Part shown: positions 55,038 through 63,958 of the stretch, in pieces
Position numbering within the stretch: the stretch's first letter is position 1
Layout of the letters: every line of letters begins with the position of its first letter
From: Mycobacterium palustre
GTDB taxonomy: Bacteria > Actinomycetota > Actinomycetes > Mycobacteriales > Mycobacteriaceae
Assembly: GCF_002101785.1 (NCBI RefSeq)
Contig: NZ_LQPJ01000130.1
Span: 1 to 64,000 of the forward strand
Length of the DNA stretch: 64,000 bases
Reading direction: 5' to 3'
Made by a program: the position numbers and the translations under genes
Notes under the pieces: generated by a model
The model's input: only the letters and a program-made list of their open reading frames with translations
Database searches by the model: none
Told to the model about the DNA's origin: nothing

Positions 55038-56033
55038 GTGAAGGTCACCGTTCTGGTTGGCGGGGTCGGGGGCGCCCGATTCCTGCTGGGTGTTCAACAG
55101 CTGCTCGGGCTGGGGCAGTTCCAGGCTCAACAGCGCCCAGGCACCGACAACCACGAGCTGACCGCGGTCGTCAACGTCGGCGACGACGCCTGGATCCACG
55201 GGCTGCGCGTTTGTCCGGATCTGGACACCTGCATGTACACCTTAGGTGGAGGCGTCGACCCGCGGCGCGGGTGGGGTCACCGCGACGAAACCTGGCACGC
55301 CCTAGAGGAATTGGCGGCCTACGGCGTGCAGCCGGACTGGTTCCAGCTGGGGGACCGCGACCTGGGCACCCATTTGGTGCGCACCCAGATGCTGCACGCC
55401 GGCTACCCGCTGTCGCAGATCACCGCCGCGCTGTGCGACCGCTGGCAACCGGGCGCGCGGTTGCTGCCCGCCACCGACGACCGCTGCGAGACGCACGTGG
55501 TGATCACCGATCCGGCCGACGACAGCCGCCGGGCGATCCACTTCCAGGAGTGGTGGGTGCGCTACCGCGCCCAGGTGCCCACCCATAGCTTCGCGTTCGT
55601 CGGCGCCGAAAAGGCCAGCGCCGCAACCGAAGCGGTGCAGGCCATCGCCGACGCCGACGTCATCCTGCTGGCGCCGTCCAACCCGGTGGTCAGCGTGGGC
55701 GCCATCCTGGCCGTCCCCGGCGTTCGCGGCGCGCTGCGCGCCGCCACCGCGCCGGTCGTCGGCTACTCGCCGATCATCGGCGGAAAGCCGTTGCGCGGCA
55801 TGGCCGACGCGTGCCTTTCGGTGATCGGCGTCGAGTCCACCGCGGAGGCGGTCGGCCGGCACTTCGGCGCCCGCGAGGCGACGGGGATCCTGGACTGCTG
55901 GCTGATCGACGAGGGCGACAAGGCCGACGTCGAGGGCCTCGCGGTGCGCGCGATCCCGCTGCTGATGAGCGACCCGAAGGCGACGGCCGAGATGGTGCGC
56001 GCCGGGCTCGAGCTCGCGGGGGTGAAACCGTGA
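55038..56033 (+). CDS. fbiA: FbiA, 2-phospho-L-lactate/enolpyruvyl transferase of F420 biosynthesis
   Basis: 331 residues, exact family length. N-terminal VLVGGVGGARFLLGVQQLL with NVGDDAWIHGLRVCPDLD matches CofD/FbiA. It transfers (enolpyruvyl)lactyl-phosphate to the deazaflavin Fo, making dehydro-F420-0 in mycobacteria. Its GTG start is at 55038 and its stop overlaps fbiB (GTGA, 56030-56033). Rv3261 ortholog. Confidence 0.96.
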   Translation: MKVTVLVGGVGGARFLLGVQQLLGLGQFQAQQRPGTDNHELTAVVNVGDDAWIHGLRVCPDLDTCMYTLGGGVDPRRGWGHRDETWHALEELAAYGVQPDWFQLGDRDLGTHLVRTQMLHAGYPLSQITAALCDRWQPGARLLPATDDRCETHVVITDPADDSRRAIHFQEWWVRYRAQVPTHSFAFVGAEKASAATEAVQAIADADVILLAPSNPVVSVGAILAVPGVRGALRAATAPVVGYSPIIGGKPLRGMADACLSVIGVESTAEAVGRHFGAREATGILDCWLIDEGDKADVEGLAVRAIPLLMSDPKATAEMVRAGLELAGVKP

Positions 56034-57370
56034 CCGAGCACGGAACCGCCTCCCCCGTCGAGATCCTGCCGGTCGCCGGGCTCCCCGAGTTCCGGCCCGG
56101 CGACGACCTGGGGGCGGCCGTGGCGGCGGCCGCGCCCTGGCTGCGCGACGGCGACGTCGTGGTGGTCACCAGCAAGGTGGTGTCCAAGTGCGAGGGCCGG
56201 CTGGTGCCGGCGCCGCTGGATGGGCAGGAGCGCGACGCGCTGCGCCGCAAGCTGGTCGACGACGAGGCGGTGCGCGTGCTGGCGCGCAAGGGCCGCACGC
56301 TGATCACCGAGAACCGGCTCGGCCTGATCCAGGCCGCCGCGGGCGTGGACGGGTCCAACGTGGGCCGCGACGAGCTGGCGCTGCTGCCGGTCGACCCCGA
56401 CGCCAGCGCCGCGGCGCTGCGGGCCGGGCTTCGCGAGCGGCTGGGGGTCGACGTCGCCGTGGTCATCACCGACACGATGGGCCGCGCCTGGCGCAACGGC
56501 CAGATCGACGCGGCGGTGGGCTCGTCGGGTCTGGCTGTGCTGCATGGGTATTCGGGGGCCGTCGACCGGCACGGCAACGAGCTGGTGGTCACCGAGATCG
56601 CGGTGGCCGACGAGGTGGCGGCGGCGGCCGATTTGGTGAAGGGCAAGCTGACCGCCATGCCGGTGGCCGTGGTGCGCGGCCTCACCGTGGTCGACGACGG
56701 CTCGACCGCCCGGCAGCTGCTGCGGCCCGGCGAGGAAGACCTGTTCTGGCTCGGCACCGCCGAGGCCATCGACCTGGGCCGCCGGCAGGCCCAGCTGCTG
56801 CGCCGCTCGGTGCGCCGGTTCAGCGCCGAGCCGGTGCCGCCCGAGCTGGTCGAGGCCGCCGTCGCCGAGGCCCTCACCGCCCCGGCCCCGCACCACACCC
56901 GACCGGTCCGGTTCGTGTGGCTGCAGGACCCGTCCGCAAGGACCCGGCTGCTGGACCGCATGAAGGACAAGTGGCGCAGCGACCTCGCCGCCGACGGCCG
57001 GCCCGCCGACTCGATCGAACGCCGGGTGGCGCGCGGCCAGATCCTCTACGACGCACCGGAGGTCGTCGTCCCCTTCCTGGTGCCCGAGGGCGCCCACGCC
57101 TACCCCGACGCCGCGCGCACCGACGCCGAGCACACGATGTTCACCGTCGCCGTCGGGGCGGCGGTGCAGGCCCTGCTTGTCGCGCTGGCGGTGCGCGGCG
57201 TCGGCAGCTGCTGGATCGGCTCGACGATCTTCGCCGCCGACCTGGTCCGCGCCGAGCTGGGCCTGCCCTTCGACTGGGAACCGTTGGGCGCCATTGCGAT
57301 CGGCTACGCCGAGGAGCCGCCCGCGCCGCGCGACCCCGCCGACGCCGGGGATTTGTTGATCCGCAAGTGA
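56030..57370 (+). CDS. fbiB: FbiB, F420 gamma-glutamyl ligase/dehydro-F420-0 reductase
   Basis: 446 residues. The N-terminal CofE-like domain (SKVVSKCEGRLV, VVITDTMGRAWRNGQIDAA, HGNELVVTEIAVADEV) adds glutamates to F420; the C-terminal nitroreductase-fold FMN domain (RRSVRRFSAEPV, GVGSCWIGST) reduces the dehydro intermediate. GTG start overlaps the fbiA stop. F420 supplies hydride for prodrug-activating and lipid enzymes. The stop overlaps the next GTG (57367). Rv3262 ortholog. Confidence 0.96.
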   Translation: MTEHGTASPVEILPVAGLPEFRPGDDLGAAVAAAAPWLRDGDVVVVTSKVVSKCEGRLVPAPLDGQERDALRRKLVDDEAVRVLARKGRTLITENRLGLIQAAAGVDGSNVGRDELALLPVDPDASAAALRAGLRERLGVDVAVVITDTMGRAWRNGQIDAAVGSSGLAVLHGYSGAVDRHGNELVVTEIAVADEVAAAADLVKGKLTAMPVAVVRGLTVVDDGSTARQLLRPGEEDLFWLGTAEAIDLGRRQAQLLRRSVRRFSAEPVPPELVEAAVAEALTAPAPHHTRPVRFVWLQDPSARTRLLDRMKDKWRSDLAADGRPADSIERRVARGQILYDAPEVVVPFLVPEGAHAYPDAARTDAEHTMFTVAVGAAVQALLVALAVRGVGSCWIGSTIFAADLVRAELGLPFDWEPLGAIAIGYAEEPPAPRDPADAGDLLIRK

Positions 57371-58956
57371 TACTGGGGCGCATGGACTTCGCGGGCAAGG
57401 CCGCGGCCTCGGCCGACAAGGTCCGCGGCGGCTACTACACGCCCGCCCCGGTGGCCCGGTTCCTGGCCCGCTGGGTCCGCGACGCCGGCCCGCGGATCCT
57501 CGAGCCGTCCTGCGGCGACGGCCGGATCCTGCGCGAGCTGGCCGAGCTCGGCGGCGACGTCCGGGGCGTGGAACTCCTTGCGGGCGAAGCCGCCAAGGCG
57601 CGCCGCTTCGCCCCCGTCGACGCCGCGGACCTGTTCGCCTGGCTGGCCGGGGTCGACCCCGGCGGCTGGGACGGGGTGGCGGGCAACCCGCCCTACATCC
57701 GCTTCGGCAACTGGCCGCCCGAGCAGCGCGACCCGGCGCTGCAGCTGATGCGGCGCGCGGGCCTGCGGCCCAGCCGGCTGACCAACGCCTGGGTCCCGTT
57801 CGTCGTCGCCAGCACCTTGGCGGTGCGCGACGGCGGGCGCGTGGGCCTGGTGCTGCCGGCCGAGCTGCTCCAGGTCGGCTACGCCGCGCAGCTGCGCGAG
57901 TTCCTGCTGGCCCGGTTCCGCGACATCACGCTGGTGACCTTCCGGCGCTTGCTGTTCGACGGGGTGCTGCAGGAGGTCGTGTTGTTCTGCGGCGTGGTCG
58001 GCGCCGGCCCCGCCCGGATCCGCACCGTGCACCTCGCCGACGCCGACGCGTTGGGCGGCTCGGACCTAGACGTCGAAGCGGCGCCCGGGCTGCTGCACGA
58101 AAACGAGAAGTGGACCAAGTACTTCCTGGATCCCGCCGCGATCCGGCTGCTGCGCGGGCTCAAGCGGTCGCCCGCCCTGACCCGGTTGGGTTCGGTCGCC
58201 GGCGTGGACGTCGGGATCGTGACCGGACGCAACAGCTTCTTCACGCTCACCGACGCGCAGGCCGAGGCGCTGCGGCTGCGGCGGCACTGCGTCCCGCTCG
58301 TCGCGCGCAGCGCCCAGCTGTCCGGCCTGGTCTACGACTCCGATTGCCGCGCCGCCGATCTGGCCGCCGGCCGGCGCACCTGGCTGCTCGACGCGCCGCC
58401 CGACCCGACCGACGCGGCGCTCGTCGCGCACATCGACGCCGGCGAGGCCGCCGGCGTGCACCTCGGCTACAAGTGCGCGCTGCGCAAGCCGTGGTGGACC
58501 ACGCCGTCGCTGTGGGTCCCCGAGCTGTTCATGCTGCGCCAGATCCACCTGGCGCCGCGGCTGACCGTCAACGCCGCCGCGGCAACCAGCACCGACACCG
58601 TGCACCGCGTGCGCGTCGCCGCCGGGGTCGACCCGGCCGCGCTGGCCGTGGTGTTCCACAACAGCGTGACGTTCGCCTTCGCCGAGATCCTCGGCCGCAG
58701 CTACGGCGGCGGCATCTTGGAGCTCGAACCCGCCGAGGCCGAGCAGCTGCCCATTCCCCCGCCGGCGCACGCCGACGCCGAGCTCGCCGGCGACGTCGAC
58801 CTGTTGTTGAAGGCGGGCGAAACCGACAAGGCGCTCGACCTCGTCGACCGCCACGTCCTGATCGATCGGCTCGGTCTGTCCGGCGACGCGGTCGCGGCGT
58901 GCCGCGTGGCCTGGGCGTCGCTGCGGGGCCGCCGGACGAGGCGCGGATCCCGGTGA
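57367..58956 (+). CDS. mamA: MamA, N6-adenine DNA methyltransferase
   Basis: 529 residues from GTG 57367, overlapping fbiB by GTGA; ATG 57382 is an alternative. The N-terminal SAM motif (ILEPSCGDGRIL) and catalytic NPPY (GNPPYIRFGNW, residues 107-110) indicate gamma-type adenine methylation, followed by a large target-recognition part (HENEKWTKYF, YKCALRKPWW). The known ortholog Rv3263 methylates CTGGAG sites and affects promoters. No restriction endonuclease neighbours, so it is orphan. Stop overlaps the NUDIX GTG (GTGA). Confidence 0.92.
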   Translation: MILGRMDFAGKAAASADKVRGGYYTPAPVARFLARWVRDAGPRILEPSCGDGRILRELAELGGDVRGVELLAGEAAKARRFAPVDAADLFAWLAGVDPGGWDGVAGNPPYIRFGNWPPEQRDPALQLMRRAGLRPSRLTNAWVPFVVASTLAVRDGGRVGLVLPAELLQVGYAAQLREFLLARFRDITLVTFRRLLFDGVLQEVVLFCGVVGAGPARIRTVHLADADALGGSDLDVEAAPGLLHENEKWTKYFLDPAAIRLLRGLKRSPALTRLGSVAGVDVGIVTGRNSFFTLTDAQAEALRLRRHCVPLVARSAQLSGLVYDSDCRAADLAAGRRTWLLDAPPDPTDAALVAHIDAGEAAGVHLGYKCALRKPWWTTPSLWVPELFMLRQIHLAPRLTVNAAAATSTDTVHRVRVAAGVDPAALAVVFHNSVTFAFAEILGRSYGGGILELEPAEAEQLPIPPPAHADAELAGDVDLLLKAGETDKALDLVDRHVLIDRLGLSGDAVAACRVAWASLRGRRTRRGSR

Positions 58957-59522
58957 GCCTGCGCGACTCCGCCCTTGCGATCCTGACCGAGTGGCGGGCC
59001 CCCGACCCGTGCCAGGACGCGTTGCGCCACGCCGTGCTGGCCTTCGTGCAGGCCCGCCCGGACGCGTGCCTGCGCGAGTGCGCGGCGGGCCACGTCACCG
59101 CCTCGGCGCTGGTGCTCGACGACACCGGCGGCCGGGTGCTGCTCACGCTGCACCCGCGGGTGGGGCGCTGGGTGCAGCTCGGCGGGCACTGCGACGACGG
59201 CGACCCCGACATCGTGGCGGCGGCGCTGCGCGAGGCGACCGAGGAGTCCGGCATCGAAGGCCTGCGCATGGCGCCCGAACTCGCCGCCGTGCACGTCCAC
59301 CCGGTCACCTGCTCGCTGGGCGTGCCGACCCGCCACCTCGACCTGCAGTTCGTGGCGCGCGCGCCGGCCGGCGCGCGGATCGCGATCAGCGACGAGTCCG
59401 ACGACCTGCGGTGGTGGCCGGTCGGCGCGCTGCCGCCGGGCACCGATCACGCGCTGGCCTACCTGGTCGCCCGCGCGGCGCCCCGCGAACGCACCGGCGA
59501 GGGTCACACGTCGCTCGAGTAG
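58953..59522 (+). CDS. NUDIX hydrolase
   Basis: 189 residues from GTG 58953. The Nudix box lies in GGHCDDGDPDIVAAALREAT followed by EESGI, keeping the REx2EExG core; the first Glu of the consensus is Asp. Members hydrolyse nucleoside-diphosphate-linked compounds; the substrate is unknown. It is the fourth gene in the fbiA-fbiB-mamA chain and overlaps the convergent manB by 19 bp. I do not recall a counterpart at this position in M. tuberculosis. Confidence 0.85.
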   Translation: MSLRDSALAILTEWRAPDPCQDALRHAVLAFVQARPDACLRECAAGHVTASALVLDDTGGRVLLTLHPRVGRWVQLGGHCDDGDPDIVAAALREATEESGIEGLRMAPELAAVHVHPVTCSLGVPTRHLDLQFVARAPAGARIAISDESDDLRWWPVGALPPGTDHALAYLVARAAPRERTGEGHTSLE

Positions 59523-60583
59523 CGGATCCCGCCGTCGGGAATCGACACCCCGGGCCACACCCGGGCGCCGCGCAGCAGCTCGCATCGCGCGCCGATGTCG
59601 GCGCCGTCGCCGATCACGCCGTCGCGGATCAGCGCCCGCGGCCCGATGCGCACGCCGAAGCCGATGATCGAGCGCTCGATCACGCTGCCCGCCTCGATCT
59701 TGACGCCGTCGAAGACGACCGCGCCGTCCAGCCGCACGCCGGGCCCGATCTCGGCGCCGCGCCCGACGACCGTCCCGCCGATCAGCACCGCGCCGGGCGA
59801 CACCGCCGCGCCGTCGTGCACGAGCTGCTCGCCGCGGTGGCCGCGCAGCGCCGGCGACGGGGCGATGCCGCGCACCAGGTCCGCCGACCCGCGCACGAAG
59901 TCCTCCGGGGTGCCCATGTCGCGCCAGTAGGTGGCGTCGACGTAGCCGCACACCTTGACGTTGGCGTCCGACAGCAGCGCCGGGAACACCTCGCGTTCCA
60001 CCGACACCTCGCGGCCCCGCGGGATCCGGTCGATGACGTCGCGCTTGAACACGTAGCAGCCGGCGTTGATCTGGTCGGTCGGCGGGTCCTGCGTCTTCTC
60101 CAAAAAGGCGACGACGCGGTTCTTTTCGTCGGTCGGCACGCAGCCGAAGGCGCGCGGGTCGCCCACCCGCACCAGGTGCAGGGTGACGTCGGCCCGGTGC
60201 GCGTGGTGAAACTGAAGCAACTCGCCGAGGTCGGCGCCCGACAGCACGTCGCCGTTGAACACCATCGCGGTGTCGTGCCGCAGGTGCCCGGCGACGTTGG
60301 CGATGCCGCCGCCCGTCCCCAGCGGGCTCTCCTCGGTCACGTACTCGATCTGCAGGCCCAGCTTGGAGCCGTCGCCGAACTCGGCCTCGAACACCCCGGC
60401 CCGGTACGAGGTGCCCAGGATCACGTGCTCGATGCCGGCCGCGGCGATGCGCGACAGCAGATGGGTCAAAAACGGCAGCCCGGCGGTGGGCAGCATGGGC
60501 TTGGGCGCCGAGAGCGTCAGCGGCCGCAGCCGGGTGCCCTTGCCGCCGACCAGGATCACCGCGTCGACTTGGGGAGTTGCCAT
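59504..60583 (-). CDS. manB: Mannose-1-phosphate guanylyltransferase (GDP-mannose pyrophosphorylase)
   Basis: 359 residues, exact family length. GTP-binding ILVGGKGTRLRPLT (9-22), FNGDVL, EKTQDPPTDQINAGCYVF and a C-terminal left-handed beta-helix of hexapeptide repeats (VVGRGAEIGPGVRLDGAVVF). Makes GDP-mannose for lipomannan, LAM and O-mannosylation. ATG 60583 shares one base with the wbbL stop (TGATG). Rv3264c ortholog, also called mpgB/manC; not the mutase above. Confidence 0.94.
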   Translation of the reverse strand: MATPQVDAVILVGGKGTRLRPLTLSAPKPMLPTAGLPFLTHLLSRIAAAGIEHVILGTSYRAGVFEAEFGDGSKLGLQIEYVTEESPLGTGGGIANVAGHLRHDTAMVFNGDVLSGADLGELLQFHHAHRADVTLHLVRVGDPRAFGCVPTDEKNRVVAFLEKTQDPPTDQINAGCYVFKRDVIDRIPRGREVSVEREVFPALLSDANVKVCGYVDATYWRDMGTPEDFVRGSADLVRGIAPSPALRGHRGEQLVHDGAAVSPGAVLIGGTVVGRGAEIGPGVRLDGAVVFDGVKIEAGSVIERSIIGFGVRIGPRALIRDGVIGDGADIGARCELLRGARVWPGVSIPDGGIRYSSDV

Positions 60584-61482
60584 CAGCGCCGCCCTTCTGC
60601 CGGGTGGCGCCGGCGAGCGCGCTGCGCGCTGCGCACCATCAGCCGCGAGCGCACCGCCAGCGAGGCCCACAGCGTCCAGCGCAGCGGCGCCCGCCACCAC
60701 CCGCGGTTGCGGTCGGCCAAGAAGATGTAGGTGCTCTTGTGGTGGGCGGCCAGGTGGCTGGCCGGGTCGTGCCCGGTGGAGTGGCCCCGGTGGTGCAGGA
60801 CTTCGGCCGTCGGGACATAGACGCTCAGCCAGCCGGCCTTGCCCAGCCGGTCGCCGAGGTCGACGTCCTCCATGTACATGAAGTAGCGCTCGTCGAACCC
60901 GCCGATCTGGCTGAACGCCGAGCGGCGCACCAGCAGGCACGAGCCCGACAGCCAGCCCACCACGCGTTCGCTGGGCTCCAGCCGCTCCTGGCGGTAGGCG
61001 GCGGTCCACGGGTTGCGCTTCCAGAACGGGCCGACGACCGCGTGCATGCCGCCGCGGATCAGGCTGGGCAGGTGGCGCGCCGAGGGGTACACCGACCCGT
61101 CGGGATCCCGGATCAGCGGGCCCAGCGCGCCGGCGTTGGGCCAGCGGCCGGCGGCGTCGAGCAGGGCGTCGATGCTGCCCGGTCCCCACTGCACGTCGGG
61201 GTTGGCGATGACGACCCAGTCGTCGTCCACTCCCCCGGTTTCGGAGAGCTGCGCGATCGCGCGGTTCACCGCGGTGCCGTAGCCCAGGTTGGCCCCGGTG
61301 TCGAACAGCCGCACGTTCGGGTAGCGCTCCACGGCCGCCTGCGGCGTCCCGTCGGTGGAGCCGTTGTCGGCCAGCAGCACGCCGACCGGGCGGTCGGTAG
61401 CCATCGTCAAGGAGGCCAGGAACCGCTCCAAATGCGGGCCCGGCGAGTAGGTCACCGTCACGACCGGCAGGACGTCACTCAC
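60583..61482 (-). CDS. wbbL: WbbL, rhamnosyltransferase of the arabinogalactan linker
   Basis: 299 residues from GTG 61482. GT-A fold with VLLADNGSTDGTPQAA, NPDVQWGPGSIDAL and FMYMEDVDLGDRLGKAGW. Transfers rhamnose from dTDP-rhamnose to decaprenyl-PP-GlcNAc, essential for wall assembly. The frame is open to 61545; GTG 61482 (VSDVLPVVTVTYSPG) matches the family and overlaps the rmlD end by 8 nt. Rv3265c ortholog. Confidence 0.94.
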   Translation of the reverse strand: MSDVLPVVTVTYSPGPHLERFLASLTMATDRPVGVLLADNGSTDGTPQAAVERYPNVRLFDTGANLGYGTAVNRAIAQLSETGGVDDDWVVIANPDVQWGPGSIDALLDAAGRWPNAGALGPLIRDPDGSVYPSARHLPSLIRGGMHAVVGPFWKRNPWTAAYRQERLEPSERVVGWLSGSCLLVRRSAFSQIGGFDERYFMYMEDVDLGDRLGKAGWLSVYVPTAEVLHHRGHSTGHDPASHLAAHHKSTYIFLADRNRGWWRAPLRWTLWASLAVRSRLMVRSAQRARRRHPAEGRR

Positions 61483-62404
61483 GCGTAGAGGGTAACGGTC
61501 GAAGCGTTTCGGAATCGGCAACGGCGGCGGCCAAAGCCGCGACAAGCGCAGTGCGCCACGGCCTTAACGGCGTCAGGCCCGCGGCGGCGGACTCCCGGCT
61601 GCCCAGCGCCGAATAGGTCGGGCGCGGCGCCGGGCGGGGAAACTCCGCGGTGCTGACCGGTCGCACCCGCTCGGGGTCGGCGCCGCACTCCTCGAAGATC
61701 GCCCGGGTCTGCGCGAAGCGCGACACCGCCCCCTCGTTGGCGGCGTGCAGGATGGGGCCGGGCACGCGGTCGTCGGCGACCTGCAGCAGCGCGGCGGCCA
61801 GGTCGGCGACGTAGGTGGGCGACCCGGTCTGGTCGTCGACCACGTTGACCGGGCCGTCGCCGGCGGCCAGCCGGCGCATCACCGCGACGAAGTCCTTGCC
61901 GGTGCCGCCGGTGTAGACCCACGCGGTGCGGACGACGACGCCGTCCGACGCGCCCGGCAACTCCTCGACGACGGCGCGCTCGCCGGCCAGCTTGCTGAGC
62001 GCGTAGACGCCGCGCGCGTCGGTGTCGTCGCTGGGCTCGTAGGGCCGCGGGTCGGCACCGGCGAAGTCGCCGCTGAAGACGAAGTCGGTGGAGACGTGGA
62101 TCAGCCGGGCGTTGGCGCGGGCGCAGGCGCGGGCGAGGTGCCGCGGGCCCTCGGCGTTGACCGCGTAGGCGGCCGCCTCGTCGCTCTCGGCGCCGTCGAC
62201 GTTGGTGTATGCCGCGCAGTTGATCACCACGTCGCCGGCTTCGACGACGCGCTCGGCCGCGGCGGGGTCGGTGATGTCCCACTGCGACGACGTCAGCGCC
62301 AGGACGTCGCGGCCCCGACCCGCGGCCAGCCGCGCCAGACACCCGCCCAATTGCCCCCCGGCGCCCGCGATCACGAGTCGTTCTGACCTGCCCGACATGC
62401 CCAT
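61475..62404 (-). CDS. rmlD: dTDP-4-dehydrorhamnose reductase
   Basis: 309 residues. NADPH motif GAGGQLGGCLARLA, NCAAYTNVDGAE, catalytic Tyr/Lys in YALSKLAGE and STDFVFSGD. Final step to dTDP-rhamnose, the WbbL donor. The rest of rmlABC is not in the window. ATG 62404 or 62398. Divergent from lcp1 across 72 bp. Rv3266c ortholog. Confidence 0.95.
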   Translation of the reverse strand: MGMSGRSERLVIAGAGGQLGGCLARLAAGRGRDVLALTSSQWDITDPAAAERVVEAGDVVINCAAYTNVDGAESDEAAAYAVNAEGPRHLARACARANARLIHVSTDFVFSGDFAGADPRPYEPSDDTDARGVYALSKLAGERAVVEELPGASDGVVVRTAWVYTGGTGKDFVAVMRRLAAGDGPVNVVDDQTGSPTYVADLAAALLQVADDRVPGPILHAANEGAVSRFAQTRAIFEECGADPERVRPVSTAEFPRPAPRPTYSALGSRESAAAGLTPLRPWRTALVAALAAAVADSETLRPLPSTRE

Positions 62405-62464
62405 GAGTTTGGCACGGCCCGGGCGCGCCGCCGCCGGCTACCCGAGAAGCGGCTGTGTCGCAAG

Positions 62465-62470
62465 TAGTCT
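62465..62470 (+). promoter_or_regulatory. -10 box (TAGTCT) of a leaderless promoter for lcp1
   Basis: TAGTCT ends exactly 6 nt before ATG 62477, with no Shine-Dalgarno. The same hexamer and spacing precede ATG 48000. Confidence 0.55.
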
Positions 62471-62476
62471 GTTGTG

Positions 62477-63958
62477 ATGCCTGTGCAGCGTGTGATTCGT
62501 GTGATTGCCACTGTGCTGACCGTCGCGGTCGTGTTCGGCACCGGGATCGCGTGGAGCAACGTCCGCTCGTTCGAGGACGGCATCTTCCACATGTCCGCAC
62601 CGTCGCTGGGCAAGGGCGGCGACGACGGCGCGATCGACATCCTGCTGGTCGGCCTGGACAGCCGCACCGACGCGCACGGCAACCCGCTGTCGGCCGAGGA
62701 GCTGGCCACCCTGAGGGCCGGCGACGAGGAAGCGACCAACACCGACACGATCATCCTGATCCGGATCCCCAACAACGGGCGGTCGGCGACGGCGATCTCG
62801 ATCCCGCGGGACTCCTACGTCGCGGCCCCGGGCCTGGGCAAGACCAAGATCAACGGCGTCTACGGGCAGACCCGCGAGGCCAAGCGCGCCAGCCTGGTCA
62901 AGGCCGGCGCGTCCGCGCAGGAGGCGGCGGCGCAGGGCACCGAGGCCGGCCGCGAGGCCCTGATCAAGACCGTCGCCGACCTCACCGGCGTCACCGTCGA
63001 CCACTACGCCGAGATCGGGCTGCTGGGCTTCGCGCTGATCACCGACGCGCTCGGCGGCGTCGACGTCTGCCTCAAAGAGCCGGTGTACGAACCACTTTCG
63101 GGTGCCGACTTTCCGGCGGGCCCGCAACGGCTCGACGGCCCGGAGGCGCTCAGCTTCGTCCGGCAGCGCCACGAGCTGCCGCGCGGCGACCTGGACCGGG
63201 TGGTGCGCCAGCAGGCGGTGATGGCGTCGCTGGCCCACCGCGTCATCTCCGGGCACACGCTGTCCAGCCCGGCCACGGTCAAGCGGCTGGAGGCCGCCGT
63301 GCAGCGGTCGGTGGTGATCTCCTCCGGCTGGGACGTCATGGATTTCGTGCAGCAGATGCAGAAGCTGGCCGGCGGCAACATCGCCTTCGCCACGATCCCG
63401 GTGCTCGACGGCGCCGGCTGGAGCGACGACGGGATGCAGAGCGTGGTGCGGGTGGACCCGCACCAGGTCGCCGACTGGGTCGGCAGCCTGCTGCACGAAC
63501 AGGAGCAGGGCAAGACCGAGGAGCTGGCCTACACGCCGGCCAAGACCACCGCCAGCGTCGTCAACGACACCGACATCAACGGGCTGGCGGCCGCGGTGTC
63601 GGATGTGTTGAGCGCCAAGGGCTTCACCACCGGCGGCATCGGCAACAACGAGGGCGGCCACGTCAAGGCCAGCCAGGTGCGCGCCGCCAAGACCGACGAC
63701 CTGGGCGCGCAGCAGGTCGCCAAGGAGCTCGGCGGGCTGCCCGTCGTCGCCGACCCGTCGCTGGCGCCCGGCTCCGTGCGGGTGGTGCTGGCCAACGACT
63801 ACACCGGCCCGGGCTCGGGCCTCTCCGGCGACCGCACGGTGTTGCCCGGGCGGGTGTCCAACGCCGGAGCGTCTCCGGGACAGGGGGCCGACCCCAACGT
63901 TCCGCCGCCGTCGCCGATCCTGACCGCCGGCTCCGACAAGCCGGAGTGCATCAACTGA
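62477..63958 (+). CDS. lcp1: Lcp1 (CpsA-like), LytR-CpsA-Psr wall ligase
   Basis: 493 residues from ATG 62477; GTG 62474 is one codon earlier. One membrane helix (about 8-25) then the LCP domain: NTDTIILIRIPNNG, SIPRDSYVA, KINGVYGQ, DHYAEIGLLGFALITDALGGVDVC, RQRHELPRGDLDRVVRQQ. The C-terminal LytR_C domain follows (VVNDTDINGLAAAVSDVL) with a Pro/Gly tail. Lcp1 ligates arabinogalactan to peptidoglycan outside the membrane. Rv3267 ortholog. Confidence 0.93.
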   Translation: MPVQRVIRVIATVLTVAVVFGTGIAWSNVRSFEDGIFHMSAPSLGKGGDDGAIDILLVGLDSRTDAHGNPLSAEELATLRAGDEEATNTDTIILIRIPNNGRSATAISIPRDSYVAAPGLGKTKINGVYGQTREAKRASLVKAGASAQEAAAQGTEAGREALIKTVADLTGVTVDHYAEIGLLGFALITDALGGVDVCLKEPVYEPLSGADFPAGPQRLDGPEALSFVRQRHELPRGDLDRVVRQQAVMASLAHRVISGHTLSSPATVKRLEAAVQRSVVISSGWDVMDFVQQMQKLAGGNIAFATIPVLDGAGWSDDGMQSVVRVDPHQVADWVGSLLHEQEQGKTEELAYTPAKTTASVVNDTDINGLAAAVSDVLSAKGFTTGGIGNNEGGHVKASQVRAAKTDDLGAQQVAKELGGLPVVADPSLAPGSVRVVLANDYTGPGSGLSGDRTVLPGRVSNAGASPGQGADPNVPPPSPILTAGSDKPECIN

